Below the pieces are notes generated by a model. It made no database searches and was not told where the DNA came from. It saw only the letters and a program-made list of their open reading frames with translations. A stretch of 64,000 nucleotides of DNA, taken from the NCBI RefSeq assembly GCF_003590095.1, contig NC_039481.1, forward strand, positions 4,030,001 to 4,094,000. The letters are read 5' to 3'. Positions within the stretch are counted from its first letter, which is position 1, and each line of letters starts with the position of its first letter. Source of the stretch: Trichoplusia ni. Lineage: Eukaryota; Arthropoda; Insecta; Lepidoptera; Noctuidae. The position numbers and the translations under genes are program-made. Of this stretch, positions 37,901-51,000 are shown one piece after another.

Positions 37901-40900
37901 GAATGATGTGTGATCATGATACTGCAAAATTATGCTAACGATAATTTTCAGAAAAAAAAATAAAACAAGGTGAGAGATAATTGTTGTTGATATCAATAAA
38001 AGTCTGGCTCCTTGAAAAATTTACACGGCAAGCATAGGTTGAAAATCTCTAAAGACACCTTTCAACAATTAATTATTAAACAAAAATAATCAATTCGTGG
38101 CAACAAGAGGCTACGGACCGAAACTTACGGCATTTGTTTCTTTGTCGTAGCTCCAAATTAAAAAACGAAGTCGACTCGTAATTACCAGGTGCCAGTTGTC
38201 CAAAAATATTAAATTGACTTGGTTATATTTAGGTAACAATAATAACTTATTCATTATAACAGTTCAGTCACTAGGGAAATAATAACTTTACACAAAGTAA
38301 ATGTCGTTCCATTACTTTAATAGAATTGCTTACTGTTGAAGTTGAATGGGCTATAAATGCATGGTAAATAATTAAAATGAGTTATAGACAGACTATGAGT
38401 TATGTAAGTTGTTTTTAATTATAACAGGACATTTGTTACCGGCGAATTTGCGTATAAGGGGTTTTACTCCGCGATTTGAATTCTATTTATCTTCCTTAAG
38501 TGGTGTTACGAAGTGAGTTTTGTGTCATCGTTCACCGCATAATAATATGTACATTTGCAAAATACAACAGTTTATCGCAAATAGTCCTTCAAGTATAACG
38601 TGTGGACGGAGTGCCGTGTAGTGATAATAAAACTCCGATTTTCTATCTTTAAATTTTAAAGTTTAGTGTATTTTTTTTTATGCTTTGATTATAATCTAAT
38701 TTACTATCAACAAATAATAAAACGGTTTTAAATAACGCGTTTATGAATTTTAAATGGGTGCTAAAGAGAAAAATGGTACATATCCTGTGATATTTTTCAT
38801 ATCATTATTTTTGTTCTGTGTAACTCGATTTCGGTTATTTTATTATTAGTGAAAACATGGTGATTTTCCAAATTACTTATTGGCTGCTAACTTTATTAAT
38901 TGCTTTTTGTTTAATATTTCTTGATTTTAGTTTATCATGTTACATATTTTATTTCATAATGCTCAAGTTTAATATTTTCTCCGTCTGTTTTAATTCTATT
39001 ACGCACGAGAATCGATCACTTTTCTACTTATTAATTTTCTAATTAATCGATCAATGTTATTTAAAACTTGAGTCATTGTTTTCAAATCTCGAATCAATAA
39101 AAAAAACCTTTTTTTTAACTATAACTTTCGTTTATTAAATTGTTAAACACTCTTTAGACTTGATTTTCATCTCATTCTAAAGAGGAACGGAAGGATAAAG
39201 GCAAAGAACAGAGGCTATGACCCCTGTGTCTGTTTGAAGAATAAAAAAAGTAATTTCATATTTTTCTTAAATCTCTTATTTTTTGTTGTACAGGGAGCGC
39301 ACGCGAAGGCGGACTGGTATGGCGCGGGTGCTCAGCAGCAGAGTGCGACGCAGAAGACGGCGCGGCGGGTGCGCTCGCCGACGGCAACTCCAACCCAGGA
39401 GACAAGGTAAACAAGACTAAAAATCAAGGCCGAAAGGTTTATTTAAAATGGGCCACATACAATGATTATTCTAGTTAGATTCTGGTTGGTTATAAAACGT
39501 CAGTCCTATGGAGAATAACCAACAATGATCTTTATAAATATCAATCCCTATGAATAGTACGATTACGATTTTCCTGCACCATCAGGCAGTGAAACTGTTG
39601 TTCTTATGATGGAAATGATATAGTACGCTGCTCTACCATAGCGTTGTTTAGCTACAAGACTCTGCTTTGTAATCTTTCACTACTTGGATTAGCACGAAGT
39701 TTATTATAGAGCCTTTATTAATTATCACTTCCTAAAACGTTAATCTAAACATCGAACCAACAATGAGTGTACATAAGACTATGTCGATTTGGTACTCAAA
39801 AATATTTGGCCCTTTAACAAAAAACTCGAGAGAATGAACTTAGCTCATGTGGGTTATGGGTATACCAAGTAATAACAAATGAGGGTTCATCAAAATAGCA
39901 TTGTGAAGAATGAAGTGTCATGACATGATGAGAAAGAAAACCCGGAGCATTTAGATGATGAATAGGAAGGATTTGTAAAAGAAAGAAAAATTTGCAATAA
40001 AGGAGGGAAGGGAGAAAATATCGAAAAGATTGATCGATAAATCCTGCTTATAACCTTTTTATCGTTATTAAAACTGTAATGATCTTAACTTCCACTTTTA
40101 TGTAGAAATTGATTTCAAAATAGACCCCAGTCGTTTCATAAATTGTATATTCCAACGTTGTATATTCCCTGGGAATATATTTACTGAGGTTTTATTAGAA
40201 ATATTAAATCTTTTGGAAAGAGAAAATCCTATATGCAAACGTCTCCGAGGAAGACCTTATTGTTGAGAGCAATGGAAAATTCAATATGGCTTTAACTGTT
40301 TGCTTAGTAGGTACTTTTGTGTTGAAGGCAATTCCCTTATCGACTGACAAAGAATATGATTTTAAAATTAAATACTTATGTAGTTAGCGATAGGGCTTAA
40401 ATTTGAATTACATTTCTTATTGGTTTAATTTCAGGATAGGCTTTCATCTTTTTTAGTCGGTGTCTATTTCTATATTTCTTAGCTTTACTTTTTTACATTG
40501 TACCATGACTGAAAATTGACCAACCAACTTTTTGATTGCAAAAGAGTCCATGAAGATACGTGTTGCACTTCATAGTTTGTGATGCTATCCATTTGAGGCC
40601 ATGTTTAGCAAAAATAAGAACAAAATAACTCTGCAATACCAACATGAACCTGAAAATGTCAATCACCAAATAAAATCAGTCCCAACCAGCACAATTCCGT
40701 AACATTTCAAATCCCTGCCTACCAAATCTGTCCAGTTTATGATATCGTTTTGTTTTATTGGATTACACAGTTGGAGGGGTCGGACGCAGCTCCGGACGAC
40801 CCTGTTCACCTCAAGAGACGGGTGGGACTCTTCAGTGGGGTGGCTCTAATCGTCGGCACTATGATTGGTATGACGTCATCATTCACCTTTACCTTTAGTT

Positions 40901-43900
40901 AAGGACGAATTCAATGAAGTTAACTGACCGTTATTGCGTATCACTGTGACAGTCGGGCGTTGTTTTAGTCACGTTTAAATTTTGCAATTAGATTAAATAA
41001 ATGCAGTAGCTACGTGAAAAAAAAGGTAGCCAATAAAAGCTTTAATAGTTATTATTAAAAGAACATTAACAAAAAACGGTAGCATAGACACGTAATCACT
41101 GTACCGTTGTTTATCTTGAAATCATTTCATTATATATCAATCACTCGAATGAACTACGTCAGAATACACACCTAATTGGCCGCTGCTAAAAATCTGCATC
41201 TGGCTGAAGATAAACATCTACTTACGCAAGCTACGTCACACATTAATTCTAATCAAAATAGCATACAAAATTACTTCCTGTAAAATCCCGTAGCATTAAA
41301 TTTTCTTAGAGTGTTGAGATATATGTATTTGAATATTTCCTGCTTATTTTTACCTTTATCGCTTTCATCCGTTTAACACATAATTATTAGCTAAACGAAA
41401 GACATTCCAAACTTGAACTTTATTTTATTTTCGTTCTAACTTTCCAATAGAGTAGAGAATGTATGACACAGATTTTTCAATGAGAGGAAGCTACTTCGTA
41501 GTGTTAGTTAGGATTCGGGCCAGCCATCCGTCATTACTAGAAAAAACAATTTTAAGCCCGCACGTCAACACCTAGCTATATCACTGAGATGTGCCAAGCG
41601 CTACGAGTAAACTCACGTGCACGTAGCCGGCTAGTGGGCTACACTTCTCGTAATGACGTAAAGTTCAAATTCTTGCCTTGCAGAATGAAAAGGTATTTTA
41701 CCATTTTGGAACTGGGAGTCAATAAAACTAAAAATTTGTAGCATTACATTACAATTTTCATTTTTGTCATTTAAATATGTCTGTTTTTAGACTCTGTAGC
41801 ATCGTAGCTTTCATCTCTGTTGTATGTTCTCTTTGTTGTTACGTAAGATTAAAGATTTTTCGGCCATAACTAAACATATATAAACTCTTTTTTCCAGGTT
41901 CAGGAATATTCGTCTCGCCCTCTGGGCTTCTGGAGCGCACAGGCTCAGTGGGCATAAGCTTCATCATATGGATGGCATGTGGCCTGCTTTCATTGCTTGG
42001 TAAGTAACACGAGTCACTAACGAGTCACGTGAAACTCGCTCATGATGTACTTCAATCATCAATTGGTTAACTGCTACAACAAGCACTTGTGTGTCGATCG
42101 GCAAATTTAATAAAATTGATTGATGAGATCGCTTATTAATAGAACAGTTTTTTATGTAGACGTTGTAATCATTTCTGCTGCCATATACAATTGTAACTAT
42201 ACGAACTATATTTGTGTCACTGAATTTTATAGATCGTTGACTTTGCATGCTAAAGTAGGGAATCGGAAATGTCTAGCTTTATGAATTACAAGTAATATTA
42301 ATTATATAATAATATTAAAAAAAACATTGTGTTCTTTAGGAGCGCTGGCGTACGCGGAGTTGGGAACAATGAACACGTCATCAGGCGCTGAATACGCCTA
42401 TTTCATGGATGCTTTCGGAGGACCTCCAGCGTTTTTGTTTTCATGGGTAAATAACATCAAACATTCTATCATAAATAGAGTCGATGTAAATAACGATTTT
42501 GTATGGACTCATTTGGAAATTTGCTTGTTCCAGGTCTCGACATTAGTACTGAAGCCGTCACAGATGGCTATAATATGTCTGAGCTTCGCAAAATACGCCG
42601 TGGAGCCGTTCGTGTCGGAATGTGAACCTCCACACAGTCTCGTCAAACTTGTCGCGGTCATTTCTATTGGTACGTCTAATAATAACTGAAATGATGAACA
42701 GCGTGCATGATTATGAATCGAAATTGACCAATTCAATTGATAGGTATATAACTTTATACCTACCTCAACTGCCGATTAGGGTCAATTAAATGTCAACTGC
42801 TGGAAGCCATAAATACACAACTTATTTATAACGTTTCTTTTACAGTGATGATATTAGCAGTTAATTGCTACAGCGTCAATTTAGCCACAAACGTTCAGAA
42901 CATCTTCACTGCAGCTAAGCTGGTGGCAATAGCTATCATCGTGGGAGGTGGAGCTTATAAGTTAGCATTAGGTATACATTTTATAAAATATATTTGGTTT
43001 TATAACCATCAATTATCATCGCATACGAAACCTGATTATTGTAATTTGACTAAATATCTTGGAATTCTAAAATTGTCTAATTTTCCTGCTCCCTAACAAT
43101 TATCATGATAATATTAAGACATCATTCCGTCACAAATGCTAATACTAACGGTTATTGCGTAATACACATTTGACTCATAATTATATTTATGTATCTATGA
43201 CCTATATTTTGAAGAAGAAATGCGTAGTATCTCCGGATTTAGAGACAAAGTGCAGACTTGAGTGACGGAAAGTGTAGCTATATTTTAAGTCGCTTTCGGT
43301 ACTATGCTTGGAAAAAATAGTCTTTCCTCGGGGAAAAAGCCAAATAGTTTACACGGGGTATACAAAATTTATTTCGGTAGACCTTTTCACTTTCGGCAGA
43401 CCTCTTAATTTCCATAGAAATGGATAGTTTTTACAACAGTCGTACGCATTTCTGTGACACCCTGTATAAGGGAGTAGGTACCATTCTTGCTTAAGTTTTG
43501 TTAATATATCGTAATTAGCTACATAATAGTTAGTAACGGTTAGAGTGGCTCAACGATTAAAACACGAAATCATCTCATTGATAACCCTAACTTCATTAGT
43601 AGCCTTTAATATCATAATGGGTTGTAATTTTTTGTATAAAAACTGACGGTTGGTTGTTCGATATGGTGCAGGTAATACGCGACATTTACAGGAGCCCAAC
43701 TTCGCAAGTAGCACCGCGACGCTTGGCAACATTGCCACAGCGTTCTACACCGGCTTGTGGGCATATGACGGTTGGAATAACCTGAACTACGTCACTGAGG
43801 AAATTAAAAATCCATCCAAGTAAGTGCTATAATTCACAGGGGCTAAGGTACAGTCGATACTTAGGTTATATTGTGTAACACTTATCTAGTATTATCATTT

Positions 43901-45497
43901 ATAATTATAATTGCTTCTTCATTTAGCTGAAAATTAAGCTGTCACCTTTGCCTTGTAGTTGAATGCTTTAGAAGATATGGCTACTAAAAGCGACCTCAAC
44001 GGAAATCCTAATTTAATATGTTGTCTTTACTATAATTCCAGAAATTTGCCTCTGAGCATAATAATCGGCATTCCGTTGGTAACGCTGTGCTACGCGCTGG
44101 TGAATGTGTCGTACCTGGCCGTGATGTCGGTCAGCGAGATGGCGGACAGTGAGGCTGTGGCAGTCACATTCGGCAACCGGCTGCTCGGACCCTTGGCTTG
44201 GCTCATGCCGCTAGCTGTCACTATATCAACGTTCGGATCAGCGAATGGCACGCTGTTTGTTGCGGGAAGGTACTGTGGTATTTTTGTAACTAATAGATCT
44301 TCAACTACGAAACAACAAGGGCTTAAAGAACAAGCCTTAAATCCCAAAGCTATCTTTCTTAACGTATCTCGGTGTAAGCACAAGCCATCTTTATAAGTAT
44401 GTTGATTGAAATTATCTAACTAAACATACCTTTTATTTCCAGATTATGCTTCGCAGCGTCACGAGAAGGCCATTTGCTGGATATTCTATCTTATGTCCAT
44501 GTTCGCCGCTTCACGCCGGCTCCTGGATTGATATTCCACGTAAGTACTGATCTACGAACGATAGCAAACACAAGTCTGTGGGCCTACCCATACCTCTTAG
44601 AGTATTATTGTTGCGGCTGTGGAAGCGTGATAGCGTTACAAAACTACCCAAACATAACTCTAAGATGACGAGGGCTCTTTAATGGAGGGATTAAATCCTT
44701 GTGTAGTGAGAGTTTCACAAATAATCAAGTCACATACACAAGACACAGATTCGGGAACAGCATTCGTGGATCATACAAATATTTGTGACTCCGCGACCCT
44801 TCATACCACTCAGCTATCGGTATTCGTAAAGCGCTTGACTAATGAGATCTTTTCCTTTCAGTCTCTGATAGCGGTGGCCATGGTATTGTATGGGACAATC
44901 GACTCGCTGATTGACTTCTTTTCGTTCACTGCGTGGATCTTCTACGGCGGCGCTATGCTGGCATTGATCGTCATGAGGCGTACTAAGCCTCATGCACCCA
45001 GGCCCTACAAGGTATTAAGGCATTAGTAACCTATTTTTATTTAACCGTGTCGTTTTGTGCCGTCGTACTTCTACAACTGCAACCATTCACCGTACCATAT
45101 GTGATAGCAGTAATCTTGTGTATTTCCGCATTCAGTTTATGTATGAAACTACAAGTATACTCATTTTGTAGGTGCCGATAATAATACCGTACGTGGTGTT
45201 GGTGGTGTCGACGTACTTGGTGGTGGCTCCGATCGTGGACAAGCCGCAGTGGGAGTACTTGTACGCCACCGCCTTCATCTTCGCCGGGCTCTTGGTCTAC
45301 ATACCGTTTGTCAAGTGGGGCTATTCATTGCCGTTCATGGGTAAGATTTACTATAAAGATGATGATGCATCATACCTACTGATTGATAAGAAGAGAAATT
45401 GTTCAGAGATATTCTTTTTGTTGTTTCAGATAAGATAACAGTTTTCCTGCAGATGGTGCTGGAGGTAGTGCCAACTTCAACAACATTCGAGTACTAA
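19972..45497 (+). CDS. b(0,+)-type / SLC7A9-like amino acid transporter (SLC7 light chain)
   Basis: Thirteen exons: 19972-20011, 39294-39406, 40771-40867, 41898-41999, 42340-42446, 42534-42669, 42846-42971, 43672-43819, 44042-44269, 44443-44539, 44862-45011, 45172-45340, 45430-45497; 1581 nt, 526 aa. The transporter fold starts with [25 protein letters not shown] (TM1 with the unwound GSGIF substrate loop; shown here in two exons). Next are [18 protein letters not shown] and PFVSECEPP, whose Cys matches the one that pairs with the heavy chain. Later blocks are [78 protein letters not shown] and the tail LQMVLEVVP, all close to SLC7A9. Exons 2-13 are firm, except that only frame continuity supports exon 2. 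Exon 1 ([13 protein letters not shown], perfect gtgagt donor) is chosen because exon 2 is open at its 5' end and needs a phase-1 donor. The LAT-type subfamily is possible but less likely. Confidence 0.85.
20012..23396 (+). other. SLC7 intron 1, first part: no gene seen
   Basis: AT-rich non-coding DNA. The ORFs here are short and featureless. Confidence 0.4.
23397..23700 (+). repeat. Dispersed retroelement fragment ('gcgagtcggactcg ... gaaccctaaaa' family)
   Basis: Begins 'gtaaagagcgagtcggactc' followed by a 'ggattccgta' word. It continues with 'agtatttgttgttata', 'aacagaaata', 'catctgtgaaaatttcaact', 'atcacggttc', 'ggtgacggacagacagcg', 'aatagggac' and ends 'gaaaccctaaaa'. This word order belongs to a very common lepidopteran repeat, probably a non-LTR 3' region. 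It is degenerate. Confidence 0.6.
24380..24445 (+). mobile_element. Helitron-like 3' terminus remnant
   Basis: Ends 'tatcgggtcagctagt', sharing cggg(a/t)cagctagt with the end at 3850-3862, and is followed by AC rather than a repeat. Only the last 20 or so bases are diagnostic. Confidence 0.4.
24446..27540. other. SLC7 intron 1, middle part: no gene seen
   Basis: AT-rich. The 91-codon ORF at 26879-27154 (minus) has a basic composition but no recognisable domain. No named repeat. Confidence 0.35.
27560..29690 (-). mobile_element. 5'-truncated, frameshifted jockey-like non-LTR retrotransposon (LINE)
   Basis: Two overlapping open frames on the minus strand, 29654-29037 and 29043-27835, are halves of one ORF2-type protein. 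The first half has a linker (RYTKSKR) and the opening of reverse transcriptase: [10 protein letters not shown], then [16 protein letters not shown]. The second has [46 protein letters not shown] (motif B region; quoted in the common form), the catalytic YADD in [17 protein letters not shown], and the thumb-region [16 protein letters not shown] one-base loss in a G run near 29140 breaks the frame just after GDRG. Upstream an in-frame TGA precedes the first frame and no endonuclease domain is found, so it is 5'-truncated. The A/T-rich tail at 27562-27597 marks the 3' end. It lies antisense in SLC7 intron 1. Dead copy. Confidence 0.88.
29691..32279. other. SLC7 intron 1, after the LINE: no gene seen
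   Basis: AT-rich, with scattered short ORFs only. Confidence 0.35.
32280..33010. promoter_or_regulatory. CpG-rich island inside SLC7 intron 1 (candidate alternative promoter)
   Basis: A cluster of G/C-rich, CpG-dense sequence interrupts AT-rich intron: a ggcggcggcggcgg run near 32320 with CACGTG at about 32350, and a second block at about 32810-32970 with gcgccggcgccgcg. Open frames across it (32204-32419, 32803-33081) start with non-ATG codons or look like composition artefacts. It most likely marks a transcription start for an alternative transcript. No TATA box or convincing coding exon was found. Confidence 0.45.
33011..39293. other. SLC7 intron 1, last part: no gene seen
   Basis: Over 6 kb of AT-rich sequence without a supported gene, repeat or CpG cluster. 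Enhancers cannot be excluded. Confidence 0.35.
43320..43470. repeat. Possible transposon terminus ('acaccctgta') in SLC7 intron 7
   Basis: The stretch before 'gacaccctgtata' (43456-43468) reads unlike the flanking intron and ends in the same CACCCTGTA word that ends the inverted pairs at 51.8-52.2 and 59.5-61.2 kb. The left boundary is not visible. Confidence 0.3.
44685..44840 (-). repeat. tRNA-derived SINE in SLC7 intron 10
   Basis: The minus strand reads 'gctgagtggt', a worn B-box region, 'cacaaatatttgtatgatcc', 'acgaatgctgttcc', 'tgtgtatgtga', and 'cacaaggatttaatcc' near the end. This is the body of a common lepidopteran tRNA-SINE. It lies antisense to the host gene, between exons 10 and 11. 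Confidence 0.65.
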
Positions 45498-48085
45498 GAG
45501 TATAAGTCAGAGCTGGACTATAAAAAGCAATTGTGACAAAATTACTCGTCGATTTATGTACCATATCTAAGTATTATTTGGATTTGTACTGTTATCTACT
45601 TTAGGTTCTATTTCACCAAGCCCCAACAAGGTTGAAGATAATAATTCGTCAAAAGCAAGATTATTAGAACGATTTTACGGAGGCGGTGTTTTAGTACCTT
45701 TTTTTAATATTATATAATTTTTTGACTGATAGGTATGTTCCTTATCCAAAATTATTGCCCACAATATTGTGTATATGCAAAAACTTACTGTTTTATTGTG
45801 TAACATTAATGACTTAAAAATTACATGGTATTTTGATGTTGTTGCAGCGTAAAGCTTTTTACACTTTTGTTTTTGGAGTTTATGAGGTATTGTTGTACAT
45901 TGTGAAATATAGGTATTTGGTATTAATGCAGTGTTTAAAGATGTGAAAGCCAAAAGGCAATATTTTTTGCTACATGTAGGTAGGAAAGACATCGTTCATT
46001 TCATTAGTTTGCACGAATCATTCCTATGGGGACATGCATTTCGAGGTGTTAGTACTGCACCATGTTGCTGTTGGAAGTTACATCGTAATTATTGCAATAA
46101 TAATGAATAGGTGATGCGAAAGGTGAGAATCAAATAAAAAGTTGCATATTTTTCTGATAAGTAAAAAAGCTACGGTAGGCACCTCAGTACCTACAGTCAA
46201 TTGCTTTCATTTTTTTTTAACGTAACACATGATTTTATATGTTTTCGATAAAACTGCTACTAACTCATCTTTATACAATCTTTTGATTTAGAAAATAACA
46301 TCTTATATTTTTTAATATTTTTCTGCAAATTGTATTTATGAAGCCCTCCCATGATTCTCATCTTTCACATTAAGAGTAGGTAGAACGTGGTAGTCAGTGA
46401 TCTCGATAAGACTCAATCCCTATTCGCATCACTATGAGTGACTGTGCTAAACTCATAGTTGGTAGATCATCCATTCATTAATAGCGAATAACGTAGGTAG
46501 CAATGTGTTTTATTTTGATAATATACATATTCAATTAATCGGTTTGCATTAAGTGTAATAGTTACAAGGGATAAATAGTTTTGTCGCCACTATTTATGTA
46601 TGTAGGATACAGAATAACTTACAAGAGTTATTATTATATATTATAATATTACAATCTGTACAATCAATAATTACTGTGTTACTAAGTTTACTACGTCAAT
46701 GATTTCTTGTAGACCTATATCGCTGTAGGACGTTGGTCGAAAAGACATGATCTTGACATAGGCAAACTATCTGATTCTAACCGTTAACGTAATCTCATTG
46801 TCAGGCGGATATCTTATCCCTTTTGAAAGACTAAAGTGTGTATAACAATAGTTTTTAAAAATGTTTCAATGGTTGATGTTCGCGACCGGTAAAATTTGGT
46901 CCTATCATTCCTTACCGGGGCGAACGATACCATCGACTTGTTACTGAAGATATTTTTATATTTAATGATGGTATAATAAGTAACTACGTATTTGATTTTT
47001 ATTAATTTATCGTTTAAAGAGATCTTACATTTTAGGTAGATTAAAATTAGAAATTGTTTTAAGGAAGCTAATTTCAGTATATTGCCTAATTGTTTGTTCT
47101 ATCGTATCAGTTAACAGTTTGGACATTTTTAAGAGTACATAATTTTTATAGGTATTGAATAAGCAAAAACGGGCACACAGAAAGTACACACCTAACGATG
47201 TGATATTGTTATGGGTAAAAGCTAATGGTTTTATTTTGTGTACAGAAAATATCATAAAATGCATACCTATACTTACATAATATAAATATGTGTGTACTTA
47301 TCTCTGAAAGAGATCAGAATTATTTATTGTTATATACTACCATTGAAATGAAATTTTAAATAAAGACAAAACAAACTAATTCGCCTTTCTATTCAACCTA
47401 CCAATTCCTTTACATTATACAGAGCTATTATTGTACAACTTATTTAGGAAAATAAATGAAAACAACAAAAATAATATTTAACAATATATTGTTGTAAACA
47501 AAGATCACAGATCTTTGAACAGTTCTATACCATTTAAAAATATTTTGGCGAAATGTAGTAAAAGATATACTCGCTACAAATCTAAGATCTAATCTAGGAT
47601 ACAGCCAAGGTACTATGAGAATACCAAATAGTCACACCTACATAATAATAATTCGAGTGCAGCATAGACAAACGAAGACATAATTTTTGTATGACCAATA
47701 AAGTATGTGAAAAGGTATATTAGAACTTAGAGCTTATTCTTGACTGTAAATTCAAATATTTGCTTTTGATACACAATTATAGTAAATAAATAGTTTATCA
47801 ATTGCACATAATAAATACTATGTGAGGTCATATTTGAAATAGTTGCTTATTTCTTACTTATCATAAATCAAAAGCTACATTACATAGAATATTACTAGTT
47901 GTGAAATAGGATTATTGTTAAACATGAACTAGGTATACCACTACAGGTATTATGTACTGAATAAATGTGCCAAAATATTTTTGAAATGATATGAATTGAC
48001 TTAGATTCGCTTTGCCTTTGTAAAACATTCTTTTATTCACATGGCATTACATACTATTAGATATTTCTATATAGCTACAACGGAC
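45498..48085. other. Convergent 3' region between SLC7 transporter and CDC73
   Basis: Holds the transporter 3' UTR, with AATAAA words at 46133-46138 and 47359-47364 (plus). On the minus strand an AATAAA at 48037-48032 sits about 50 bases after the CDC73 stop. No other gene seen. Confidence 0.45.
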
Positions 48086-51000
48086 TTAGAACCTAAGGTG
48101 CGGTTTATTTTTCATCATGTGCCTGTAACAATGAAAGTGAACAATTAGTTTTAGATATTTTTTTGAGAATCATAGATTTTGCTCTTATTTTTATAGTAAT
48201 AACATTTAACTTGTGTTAACATTTAACAATTTACCATAATCAGTAAAAAGAAACAAAATATTTACTTTCTTTAAAATTGATGTCTTCTCAACACTAATTG
48301 TTTGGGTACTTAAAAAAGGTAATCAATCTTGGTTTGTCTTTTAATATTAAATACATAAGCAGAGATATTTTTATGGTAAAAATGGCAAAACATACTTGTC
48401 AAGTGTCTCCCAAAATCCAAGTAATACAGCGCGATCAAGATGCCGCTTGGTGCGACTGAGATTGAGCACCGTCACGGCCCAGCGAGCCACATTGGCGTCC
48501 AACTTCATTTCATCGTACTTCAGGTGGAACGCGCAAACTAGAAAGTAACACATTACACTGGTTAATAACATACCTTATTGCATGGGAATACAGGTGACTA
48601 TAATCAAGTATGGCAGTGTAAATTTCAACTTGCCACCGTGCCAAATGGATTCTAATACTTAAACAATTGACAGTTAATCTTATAAGAATCCAAACGAAAC
48701 TTACTGTTAGCAAATATCTGAACTGGATTGCCATCCCACGGCCATCCTTTGAACTGCCAAGCTGGTCCTTGAACAAATACGGCGACAACACGATCCCATT
48801 CAGCCGCAGACAGTCTGCCTGGGTTATCCACAACGCGGTAAGGTACCTGAAGGAAGAAACAAGTATATAATGGTTAGTAAAAATATACAGTGGGACGAAG
48901 ATAGCTAAACGAGAGCTAAAGAGAATAAAAATAGAGGAGAACTTTGCACCCAGCTCAGTTTTTGTTAGTTACTGGTTGGAAAATTAGATAAGTTTTCGAA
49001 ACCTACTGTCATAGTAGTTGCATTGTTGGGTATGTCTCCGGTGGGCCCTTTCCTCCTTTGTAGAAGAACTTCATTCTCACGTACTGCGCCTTCAGCTTTC
49101 TTTTGTTCCACGGTAACGAATCTGAAGAGCGACGAAATTATATTATTTAATTTATTTAATATCACTGTAATTTTAGGTTTTATTGTTTTGTCTATAAGAG
49201 ATAAATCCTAACTGAAGGGTTTTTGCTTATACCTTCAATGTTTTAGTTGGAAGAAGCAACGATTTCTGAAGGGCCTGTTCCAGGAACTAGGCAAACACAA
49301 TAGAAAGTACCATGAATACTGTTATTTAGCAGTCTAATTGCTTGATGAAATGGTCTAATGGAATTTTAAGCTATTCTTATAGCCTACAACAGAATGTGAG
49401 ATTTTAACGTTAAAACTTACTTGAGATCCTGCAGCGTGTCCTTGACATTGTACATGGACATCAGCGAGGTGGCGGCGGCGGGGATGATGATGATGGGCGT
49501 GCGCGAGGGCCGCTTGCCGCCCGGCGGGGGGCGCGCCGCCGCCGCCGGCAGCAGCTCGCGACGACCCGGAGTGCCCGCTGACATGCCGCCGTTCTCTACA
49601 AGTTGTCAATAATAAATATCACAATATAGAGAGAGATCAGAATTCTCAATATCAATATCAGAGTTTACAAAATTACATAGAAAAATTAGGATTAAAGGTG
49701 AAATAAGTCAGTTTATGATATATGAAGAATTCCGTGTGTATAAATTAACGTATCTTACAATTAACACACAAATCAGATGTTTCATGAAACGAAAACAGGC
49801 CTGGCTTAATTTTACATTCAAAGAAAAAAAAAATCTTTTTTTATTTTAATATCTGAGAGAAAACATTCCTAAACGCATTGTACCAGTAAAAAATACTTAC
49901 GCGGCATCTGCCGTGGATGCGTTGGAGTTTGAGGTGCACGAGCAGCAGCAGACACGCTAGGGCCTTCAGTCACCGACTTCAATGTCATACCATGATATGT
50001 TCCCATAGTATCGATTTTAAAGCCCTCGGTTTCTGAAACAAGTTATAAGTCCAAGTTAATAAACATATTGATAAGAATATGGGGTCTGTATGCATATTGA
50101 TAGGAATCATACCTTCTTTTTGTCTAATAAATCTTTCCTGGTCGTATCTGTTGTACTGTGTCTGCTGTGCCGGTAAGGCGGCTGGAGGTGGCATTACCAC
50201 AGGTTGCGGCCGCGGCGCCCCGGGCCGACCCTCTTCCCGAGCTCTGATACTACCCAGCAGAGCTAAAATACTCTTTGCAAACATCTGAAATAATATTACA
50301 TGTTGATCCACTACTATTTTACGAAGTTGCAAAAACTTGTTACAGCGTGATATTACAGGGAGTCTTGATATAGAGCTGCAGTATGCACTTTCAATTGCAC
50401 CCAAGTGAGTCTTCAGTGTTATAAGGTACTTTCAATTATACTTTGACTCAATGTTCTGAGAAGTTATTGAAAATCCACGCTATTTTTTCGGAATTCCGCT
50501 AATCATGCGCAAGCAATTCAAGCGGTTTTCCATTGTGAGTTGAGTAGAATAGGTTTTCGGGAGAAACAAAAAAAGGGATTGAGCATGAAATGTATGTTGC
50601 AGTGATAAGTGATGACTTCCTTTGTGGAAACATAAAAACCAAAAAGATCAATCCAGTTTATACTTCAGCAACCATAAGTAATTGTATGTTTGAGACCAAT
50701 AGTTGCTTTGGGTGTATTTTTTAAATTACGTATTGGTCGAATAAAGCTCTACTTACTTTCCCATTACTTTGTAATACTGTAGTTCTAGTACGCCATTGTC
50801 TTTCTCGGCTGATAATATCTTTAGTGAGATCTACATCATAGTCAAGAATTGCTCTGAAGTCAGATCCAACAACACCCAATGTGTCAGAATAGTCATTACT
50901 CTTGATTGTGGTCCTTTTCTTGGCTAGACGTTTGGCTTTAATGGCAGCAATCTTCTCCACTGACATAGCCTCCGATAAAGACCTTTTCAAAAATAAATTT

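Noticed and set aside
49355..49612. His/Arg- and Gly-rich ORFs over CDC73 exon 7
   Set aside because: Frame shadows of the Pro/Ala-rich coding exon.
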